This document shows, piece after piece, positions 58,703 through 64,000 of a stretch of DNA of 64,000 bases (its first letter is position 1; each line of letters starts with the position of its first letter). The notes below the pieces were generated by a model. That model searched no databases, was not told the DNA's origin, and saw only the letters and a program-made list of their open reading frames with translations. The DNA is from Saprospiraceae bacterium (lineage in GTDB: Bacteria; Bacteroidota; Bacteroidia; Chitinophagales; Saprospiraceae). A program made the translations under genes and the position numbers. Location: positions 21,429-85,428 of the forward strand of contig JABWBR010000027.1 of assembly GCA_013360405.1 (NCBI GenBank), read 5' to 3'.

Positions 58703-60055
58703 ATGCGCCATACCCGCCGCCAATTCCTATCCCAAAGCGCCGCCGTTGCTGCCGGCGCCGGGCTTGCTACGTTATTTCCGTTTCCGGCTTTTGCCAGCCG
58801 CCGCTTTATGCTCAACGACACCATCCACTACGGCGTCATCGGCTGCAAGGGCATGGGCTGGTCGAACCTGCGGGCGCTGCTCAACAACGTGCCCGAGGCT
58901 ACCTGCATCGCCCTGGCCGACGTAGACCAAAGCGTACTCGACGAGCGGGCCGCCGATGTGGAGAAATTGCGCGGCAAAAAGCCGAAGTTGTTCAAGGACT
59001 ACCGCAAGATGCTGGAGATGAAAGAATTGGACGCTGTGATCATCGGCACGCCCGACCACTGGCATTGCCTGATGTTCTGCGACGCCCTGTCAGCCGGCAA
59101 ACACGTATACTGCGAAAAACCGCTGGCCAATTCTATCGAAGAATGCAACGTGATGATGGCCGCCGCCAAACGCCACGGCAAGATGGTGCAGATCGGTCAA
59201 TGGCAACGCAGCGGCTCGCACTACCAGCAGGCCCACGAATTCCTGAAGACCGGACAACTCGGCAATATACGCCTGGTGAAATGCTGGGCCTACCAGGGCT
59301 GGATGAAATCGGTGCCCGCAAAACCCGACGGCGCGCCCCCGGCAGGCGTCGATTACGATATGTGGCTGGGCCCGGCCCCCAAACGCCCGTTTAACCCCAA
59401 CCGCTTCCACTTTACGTTCCGCTGGTTCTGGGATTACGCCGGCGGACTCATGACCGACTGGGGCGTGCACGAAATCGATATCGCCCTGTTTTTTATGGGC
59501 GCCTCGGCGCCAAAATCGGTGATGGCCTCGGGCGGCAAACTGGCCTACCCCGACGACGCCACCGAAACGCCCGATACCCTGCAGGCCGTGTTTGAATACG
59601 ACGGCTTCAATATGCTCTGGGAACACGCCTTAGGCATCGACAACGGCCCCTATGGCCGCACCGAAGGTATCGCCTTCATCGGCAACCAGGCTACGCTGGT
59701 GGTCAACCGCCAGGGTTGGGAGGTGATCCCCGAAACACAGCGCAATAACAAAGGTGTAGTGGAATACAAAATCGCCGACCTGCCCGACCAGCGCAAAGAC
59801 GCCCAGGTCGATTACCTGGCCGAACACCACAAAAACTTTGTAAATGCCATGCAAGCCAACGACGCTTCGCTGCTCAAATGCGGCATCGAAACGGGCGCCG
59901 TGGCCGCCATCAACGCCCACATGGGCAATGTGGCGTTCAAAACCGGCAGAAAAGTGTACTGGGATGCCGCCACAGGTCAATTCAAAAACGACGCAGCTGC
60001 CAACGAGTTGATCAAGGCGAATTATCAGAATGGGTGGGTGCTGCCGACTTTATAG
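58703..60055 (+). CDS. Gfo/Idh/MocA family oxidoreductase with Tat signal
   Basis: 450 residues from the ATG at 58703 (an open frame to 58511 crosses a repeat and was rejected). Twin-arginine signal TRRQFLSQSAAVAAGAGLATLF at about 4-25, so exported folded with its cofactor. Then Rossmann fold (YGVIGCKGMGWSNLRALL), the family motif DHWHCLMFCDALSAGKHVYCEKPLA containing EKP, and WDYAGGLMTDWGVHEIDIALFFMG. NAD(P)-dependent sugar or inositol oxidoreductases of this exported group (as in GH109-like enzymes) act on periplasmic glycans. Substrate unknown. Stand-alone. Confidence 0.92.
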   Translation: MRHTRRQFLSQSAAVAAGAGLATLFPFPAFASRRFMLNDTIHYGVIGCKGMGWSNLRALLNNVPEATCIALADVDQSVLDERAADVEKLRGKKPKLFKDYRKMLEMKELDAVIIGTPDHWHCLMFCDALSAGKHVYCEKPLANSIEECNVMMAAAKRHGKMVQIGQWQRSGSHYQQAHEFLKTGQLGNIRLVKCWAYQGWMKSVPAKPDGAPPAGVDYDMWLGPAPKRPFNPNRFHFTFRWFWDYAGGLMTDWGVHEIDIALFFMGASAPKSVMASGGKLAYPDDATETPDTLQAVFEYDGFNMLWEHALGIDNGPYGRTEGIAFIGNQATLVVNRQGWEVIPETQRNNKGVVEYKIADLPDQRKDAQVDYLAEHHKNFVNAMQANDASLLKCGIETGAVAAINAHMGNVAFKTGRKVYWDAATGQFKNDAAANELIKANYQNGWVLPTL

Positions 60056-60096
60056 AATTCAATTAATAGAAAAAAATCCAATCTCGTCGAGCGTGT

Positions 60097-60104
60097 TAAC
60101 TTTG
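60097..60104 (+). promoter_or_regulatory. -7 element TAACTTTG before the CNNM-type gene
   Basis: Perfect TAnnTTTG 31 bases before the ATG at 60136. No -33 TTG. The local string taactttgcg(t)ttgatacc is shared with 21399-21418. Confidence 0.4.
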
Positions 60105-60135
60105 CGTTTTTGATACCGCTCAAAACCGCGAATAC

Positions 60136-61410
60136 ATGGAGTTTTTTATCATTATCGGGTTAGTACTCATAAACGGCGTTTTCTCAATGGCAGAAATGTC
60201 GCTGGTGTCGTCGAGAAAATTCAAACTCGAAAACGCCCTGAAAAAAGGCCATAAAGGCGCTAAAACCGCACTCGAACTATCTGAAAACCCCAGCAAATTT
60301 TTGTCGACCGTTCAAATAGGCATCACGCTCATCGGTATTTTGCTGGGCGTATACAGCGGCGAGAACCTCACAAATGATGTGGAGGGTTTTCTCCTGCAAT
60401 TCGAATCGGTCAAACCATTTGCCAATACAATCGCCGTAGTGACAATCGTTATTTTCGTGACCTACCTCTCTATCGTGTTGGGCGAATTACTACCCAAGCG
60501 CCTGGGATTGACTTTTCCCGAACCCATTGCCATGATACTGGCCCGCCCGATGAACTGGATCTCGGTGGTCACTTCTCCTTTTGTATGGCTGCTTACTATT
60601 ACCAACGACCTGCTACTGAAAATTCTCGGCATCAGAAACAACATGGACAGCAAGGTGTCGGAAGAGGAAATCAAATCCATCATCAAAGAAAGCGCCGACG
60701 GCGGCGAAATCCAGGATATCGAACAGAATATCGTTGAACGCGTGTTTGAACTGGGCGACCGCAAGGTTAATTCACTGATGACCCACTGCAACGACCTGAT
60801 TTATTTCGATGAAAAGGATGATCTCCACAAGGTCCGCCAAAAAGTGGGCCAGGAAAAACACTCCGCCTACCCCGTCTGCAAAGACGACGATATCGACCAG
60901 GTGCTGGGCATCGTATTACTCAAAGACCTCTTTGAAGCCAATGCCGAATCCGGCTTTAGTTTGAATAATTATCTCAAACAACCGCTTTTTGTCAACGAGA
61001 CGATGCCCGCCTATAGGCTGCTCGAGCTTTTTAAAGCTGAGCGGCTGCACTACGGCATTATTGTGGACGAATTTGGCGCCACAAAAGGCATGGTCACTAT
61101 GGACGACGTAGTAGACGCCCTGGTAGGCGACGTCAGCGAAGCGCATGAGGCCGAATACCAGATCACGCAACGCGACGAAAATTCCTGGCTGGTGGATGGC
61201 CAGTACCCGATCTCCGAATTCTTAAGGTATTTTAACCTCCAGATCGAAAAACAACACGAAGGTAAATTCCTCACGGTAGCCGGGCTGATGCTATCCAGAT
61301 CCCATGCCCTCCCACAGGTAGGCGACAAAATTTCGCTCGACAGGTATCAACTGGAGGTCATCGATAAAGACGGCCAGCGCATTGACAAAATTATGGTAAC
61401 CAAAACCTGA
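60136..61410 (+). CDS. CNNM/CorC-type transporter (hemolysin-family, DUF21 + CBS pair)
   Basis: 424 residues. N-terminal DUF21 domain with three membrane helices (about 1-20, 55-80, 95-120) and the signature GVFSMAEMSLVSSRKFKLENA; GELLPKRLGL at about 120-129. Then a CBS pair (MTHCNDLIYFDEKDDLH... and VNETMPAYRLLELFKAERLHYGIIVDEFGATKGMVTMDDVVDALVGDV) and a C-terminal CorC/HlyC transporter-associated domain (EISEFLRYFNL...GDKISLDRYQLEVID). Mg2+/Co2+ efflux or homeostasis is the family role; not a hemolysin. Single gene. Confidence 0.92.
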   Translation: MEFFIIIGLVLINGVFSMAEMSLVSSRKFKLENALKKGHKGAKTALELSENPSKFLSTVQIGITLIGILLGVYSGENLTNDVEGFLLQFESVKPFANTIAVVTIVIFVTYLSIVLGELLPKRLGLTFPEPIAMILARPMNWISVVTSPFVWLLTITNDLLLKILGIRNNMDSKVSEEEIKSIIKESADGGEIQDIEQNIVERVFELGDRKVNSLMTHCNDLIYFDEKDDLHKVRQKVGQEKHSAYPVCKDDDIDQVLGIVLLKDLFEANAESGFSLNNYLKQPLFVNETMPAYRLLELFKAERLHYGIIVDEFGATKGMVTMDDVVDALVGDVSEAHEAEYQITQRDENSWLVDGQYPISEFLRYFNLQIEKQHEGKFLTVAGLMLSRSHALPQVGDKISLDRYQLEVIDKDGQRIDKIMVTKT

Positions 61411-61555
61411 GGTCAACTCGCCGGATTTCTTACCGGCTCCCCGATCGAACACAGTCGCATGCCGGGTCTTCCGGGCAAACCGGAGATGCTCCATATCGCA
61501 GGGTATAAAACCCTAGGCTATGGAGCGCCGCGCCGGCAGCGTCTTGCACCGATAG

Positions 61556-61586
61556 TTCAGGCGGTGATTTGAGATCACCACCTGAA
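61556..61586 (+). terminator. 13-base stem after the CNNM gene (no U tract)
   Basis: TTCAGGCGGTGAT / ATCACCACCTGAA with loop TTGAG. Strong stem but not followed by T residues, so structural rather than a standard terminator. Confidence 0.35.
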
Positions 61587-61814
61587 TTGACGGGGTCGCA
61601 TAGTCGCATCGCCCCCTTCCCCCGCTTCCTCCCGCGAAGCTACCGTTTCTTTGCACTTTCATACACTTTAATATTTTTTATAATATAAAATACTGCTTAT
61701 CCCAAGTTTGGCATGGCTTTTGCTTTTATCTTATTATAAATAATAAATATGTGTTTACACCTTCAAACCAGCGACAAATCACACATATTATTATTTTTTT
61801 AAATTATTAATTAT

Positions 61815-61822
61815 TACATTTG
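61815..61822 (+). promoter_or_regulatory. -7 element TACATTTG before the small membrane-anchored protein
   Basis: Perfect TAnnTTTG, 55 bases before the ATG at 61878. Confidence 0.45.
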
Positions 61823-61877
61823 CTCATCCGAAGCCTAGCCCGACGGAGGATGACTAAGCCTAAAACTACATCGAACT

Positions 61878-62342
61878 ATGAAACACTGTAACACAAACAC
61901 AAACGTATTGTACAACAAGCCGCGGGGAATCAAGCTGGAAAGTATCATCCAACTGCTACTGCTCTTCATCGGGTTAAGCGGCGTAATGTACATCAAAGGC
62001 TCGCATTACCCAAAAAGCGATTGGACGGAGGCTGCCGCGGCTTACAGCCCGGCGCCCCCAATCGATCAGGAAACTTCCGAAGCGAGCTTCCGCATCGAAG
62101 GCGCCCAGGAAACAGGCTCGCCGCTCCTGTTCATTTTAAGCGAATACGATGAAAACCAACAGTATGTATTAGACACCGGCGCCGGCAACAAGATCGTATT
62201 AGAAGACAAAACCGCCACGCTGCGATTTCCGGCAGCGGGTTTGTACGACGTCAAATTATGGAAAAAAGAAGGCAATACCTGGCGCCTGGCTTACCGCGAA
62301 AAACTACTCATCGAAGACCACGTGACCGTTGTCAGCAGGTAA
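61878..62342 (+). CDS. Small membrane-anchored protein of unknown function
   Basis: 154 residues. One hydrophobic helix at about 22-40 (IQLLLLFIGLSGVMYI) after a short cytosolic N-terminus, then a beta-rich domain (SFRIEGAQETGSPLLFILSEYDENQQYVLDTGAGNKIVLEDKTATLRFPAAGLYDVKLWKKEGNTWRLAYREKLLI), probably periplasmic and Ig/PKD-like. No known family recognised. Followed 38 bases later by the RNA methyltransferase gene; may be co-transcribed. Confidence 0.65.
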   Translation: MKHCNTNTNVLYNKPRGIKLESIIQLLLLFIGLSGVMYIKGSHYPKSDWTEAAAAYSPAPPIDQETSEASFRIEGAQETGSPLLFILSEYDENQQYVLDTGAGNKIVLEDKTATLRFPAAGLYDVKLWKKEGNTWRLAYREKLLIEDHVTVVSR

Positions 62343-62380
62343 GAGGCTTCCGTTACGCCGGAAAACCCTATCTTGCAGCC

Positions 62381-63535
62381 ATGTTATACCTGGCAAAAAC
62401 ACTGGCAGGGCTGGAAGAAGTACTGGCCCATGAACTCGCCGCTTTAGGAGCACAAGACATTACGCTCCTAAAGCGCGCGGTGCAATTCAGCGGCGACCAA
62501 AAGCTGTTGTACCGCGCCAATTACGAATTGCGCACCGCCCTGCGCATTTTTCAGCCCATCGCCAACTTCCGCGCCCGAAACGAAAACGAACTTTACCGGC
62601 AAGTCTACGATATCAACTGGCCTTCTATCCTGCAACTCCAGGATACTTTCGCCATAGACGCCGTGACTAACTCCGACATCTTCCGCCACTCCAAATACGC
62701 AGCTTTAAAAACCAAAGACGCCATCGCCGACCGGTTTCGCAACCAAACGGGCCGGCGCCCCGACGTGGATCCCAAAAACCCGATCAAGCGCCTCAACCTG
62801 CATATCTACCAGGAACAATGCACGATTTCGCTCGACAGTTCGGGCGATTCGCTCCACAAACGCGGCTATCGCGCCGAAGCCCTCGAAGCGCCTATCAACG
62901 AGGTACTCGCCGCGGGCATTATACTCCTCACCGGCTGGCAGGCCGATCGGCATTTTATCGACCCCATGTGCGGCTCGGGAACGCTGCTGCTTGAAGCCGC
63001 CATGATTGCCCGCCAGGTCCCCCCCCAAATGAAACGCCGCACATTCGGATTTATGCGCTGGGCCGACTTCGACGCCGGGCTCTGGATGCAGGTGAAACGC
63101 GAAGCCAAAGCCCGGATTAAACCCTTTGAGTATCTGCTCTGGGGCGCCGACAACGACCTGCGCGCTATTGCACTCACTCGCAGCAATGCCGCTGAAGCCG
63201 GATTGGAGCAATACCTCAGCCTCCAGGCCGCCGAATTTGAGCAAATACAGCCCCCCGCCCCGCCCGGCATCGTGGTGATGAACCCGCCCTACGACGAACG
63301 CCTGCAGGTGGACGATGTCACCCAACTCTACAAAAGCATCGGCGATAAACTTAAATCCTCGTTTTCGGGTTATGAAGCATGGATTATCTCTGCCAATGCC
63401 GACGCCGTTAAACATATCGGCCTGAAAGCCTCTAAGAAATATACCCTGTTTAACGGCCCACTGGAATGTAAACTGCTGCGATTCGATATGTACGAAGGCA
63501 GTAAAAAAATATCAGTCGAAACGGAAGAAGAATGA
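62381..63535 (+). CDS. THUMP-domain RNA methyltransferase (RlmL/YpsC-like)
   Basis: 384 residues from the ATG at 62381. N-terminal THUMP domain (about 1-155; ...ELRTALRIFQPIANFRARNENELYRQVYDINW, typical of 23S rRNA m2G2445 methyltransferases) then a Rossmann MTase: GYRAEALEAPINEVLAAGIILLTGW, the SAM motif FIDPMCGSGTLLLEAAMIA, and the catalytic MNPPYDERL (NPPY, N2-guanine type). It lacks the second MTase (RlmK) domain of E. coli RlmL, as in YpsC. Acts on 23S rRNA in the cytosol. Its stop overlaps the next start (ATGA). Confidence 0.9.
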   Translation: MLYLAKTLAGLEEVLAHELAALGAQDITLLKRAVQFSGDQKLLYRANYELRTALRIFQPIANFRARNENELYRQVYDINWPSILQLQDTFAIDAVTNSDIFRHSKYAALKTKDAIADRFRNQTGRRPDVDPKNPIKRLNLHIYQEQCTISLDSSGDSLHKRGYRAEALEAPINEVLAAGIILLTGWQADRHFIDPMCGSGTLLLEAAMIARQVPPQMKRRTFGFMRWADFDAGLWMQVKREAKARIKPFEYLLWGADNDLRAIALTRSNAAEAGLEQYLSLQAAEFEQIQPPAPPGIVVMNPPYDERLQVDDVTQLYKSIGDKLKSSFSGYEAWIISANADAVKHIGLKASKKYTLFNGPLECKLLRFDMYEGSKKISVETEEE

Positions 63536-63861
63536 AACGGTACCGGTCTCTTAGTATCATCTGGCTGATCGCCGCTTTTTCGCCGGCTTTCTGCTGTCAG
63601 GCATCCGCGCAGGCCGCACTGCGCTGGCGCGAACCTGCACCGCCCGTTTTCCAAAAACCTTTTGCCATGCCCCTGCCCCCTGCACAAACACGGGAAACAC
63701 GGGCCTTGCGCGTGGAGCTATTGCGCCCGGCTTACCGATATGAAGACCTCGCTTTTTTCTGCCGCCTCGAAGTCAAAATGGAACAAGCGCTCCGATTCCC
63801 CGTCAAATTCCGCCTGGGCGACGTCCCCTATGTGGATTGGCTGGAGGGAAAAAGGAGGTAG
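63532..63861 (+). CDS. Small exported protein of unknown function
   Basis: 109 residues. Signal peptide about 1-27 (ending ASAQA). The remaining 80 residues are Pro-rich then strand-like (RALRVELLRPAYRYEDLAFFCRLEVKMEQALRFPVKFRLGDVPYVDWLEGK). No known family. Overlaps the methyltransferase stop by four bases. Repeat words follow directly after its stop. Confidence 0.7.
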   Translation: MKRYRSLSIIWLIAAFSPAFCCQASAQAALRWREPAPPVFQKPFAMPLPPAQTRETRALRVELLRPAYRYEDLAFFCRLEVKMEQALRFPVKFRLGDVPYVDWLEGKRR

Positions 63862-63905
63862 CGTTGTCGGTTATCCGTTGTCGGTTGTCGGTTATCCGTT
63901 TCTTA
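63862..63905. repeat. 'ttgtcggttatccg' word block
   Basis: Words gttgtcggttatcc, gttgtcgg, ttgtcggttatccg. Immediately after the stop of the exported protein gene. Confidence 0.7.
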
Positions 63906-63927
63906 TCTTTGCCAATTAAACTTAACA

Positions 63928-64000
63928 GAGAACAGAGAACAGAGAACAGAGAACAGAGAACAGAGAACAGAGAACAGAGAACAGAGAACAGAGAACAGAG
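63928..64000. repeat. 'agagaac' 7-mer array, second copy
   Basis: About ten tandem copies run out of the window; the same unit as 8962-9055, nearly 55 kb away. Confidence 0.9.

Larger units (their letters stand above)
61411..61877. other. Structured intergenic region with three hairpins
   Basis: 467 bases with no gene. GCTCCATA (61488-61495) pairs with TATGGAGC (61519-61526) around an inner AGGGT/ACCCT stem (61500-61504, 61510-61514). TTCAGGCGGTGAT (61556-61568) pairs with ATCACCACCTGAA (61574-61586), 12 of 13. GC-rich to 61640, then sharply AT-rich to the next gene. The word gtcgcat occurs at 61455, 61594 and 61602. Could be a structured RNA or a mobile hairpin element; I cannot name a family. 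Confidence 0.45.

Noticed and set aside
60136..61410. Hemolysin
   Set aside because: The historical 'hemolysin' label does not fit; DUF21-CBS-CorC architecture indicates an ion transporter.
1..64000. tRNA or rRNA genes
   Set aside because: Scanning the gaps by eye found no cloverleaf with CCA-adjacent arms and no rRNA-like conserved strings. A covariance-model scan would be needed to be sure.

Overview
The window is chromosomal DNA from a member of the Bacteroidota, most likely a Saprospiria-type (Lewinella/Haliscomenobacter-like) free-living heterotroph. Supporting signs: a type IX secretion C-terminal sorting domain (39677-40804), a two-component propeller sensor, a GH92 glycosidase, absence of obvious Shine-Dalgarno sequences, and several promoters of the Bacteroidota type (TTG about 18-20 bases upstream of TAnnTTTG). 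I see no rRNA, tRNA or CRISPR array.

Layout. 1-7.3 kb (minus): edge-truncated propeller sensor, GH3 beta-glucosidase, long-chain acyl-CoA ligase and two paralogous alpha/beta hydrolases in a tight cluster. 7.9-9.8 kb: MOSC protein and an EI24-like membrane protein separated by repeat arrays. 10-16.5 kb: transposase remnant, LolC/E-type permease, tyrS, and a dinB-psd-cdsA-CPBP protease operon (DNA repair plus phospholipid synthesis). 16.5-24.8 kb: envelope polysaccharide genes (glycosyltransferase, two polytopic membrane proteins, flippase, FemAB-like acyltransferase, alpha/alpha-barrel protein), ending in the broken tail of a hybrid histidine kinase. 25.6-30.9 kb: SRPBCC protein, Rrf2 regulator and quinol nitric oxide reductase (a small NO-response unit with a shared palindromic operator), outer-membrane-type protein, GNAT enzyme.

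31.4-36.2 kb is the highlight: a complete diversity-generating retroelement (DGR). In transcription order on the minus strand it has a TIR-TM-TPR protein, a secreted formylglycine-generating-enzyme-fold target protein with a C-terminal variable repeat (VR), an HRDC protein, an Avd-like helical protein, a reverse transcriptase, and the template repeat (TR). TR and VR align over 124 bases without gaps, and all 20 differences fall at template adenines.

36.4-46.1 kb: GH92 mannosidase-like enzyme, cupin, T9SS-sorted protein, then a six-gene minus-strand operon for non-phosphorylating L-fucose breakdown (dehydrogenase, mutarotase, lactonase, dehydratase, 2-keto-3-deoxy-fuconate dehydrogenase, FAH-family hydrolase), giving pyruvate and lactate. 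46.4-58.4 kb looks like an accessory island: DUF433 protein, AbiE type IV toxin-antitoxin pair with a third gene, a mosaic three-ORF locus of unknown function ending in a jacalin-like lectin domain (with a probable frameshift), and two paralogous DUF234-type ATPases, each preceded by its own set of short inverted repeats. 58.7-64 kb: Tat-signal Gfo/Idh/MocA oxidoreductase, CNNM/CorC-type transporter, a structured intergenic region, small envelope protein, THUMP-type RNA methyltransferase, and a small exported protein.

A second theme is the intergenic DNA. Most gaps are filled with arrays of short repeated words (7-13 bases), often with the reverse complement in the same gap so that they can fold, and often abutting or supplying start and stop codons. 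One 30-base palindromic unit has been duplicated in frame inside a membrane-protein gene.
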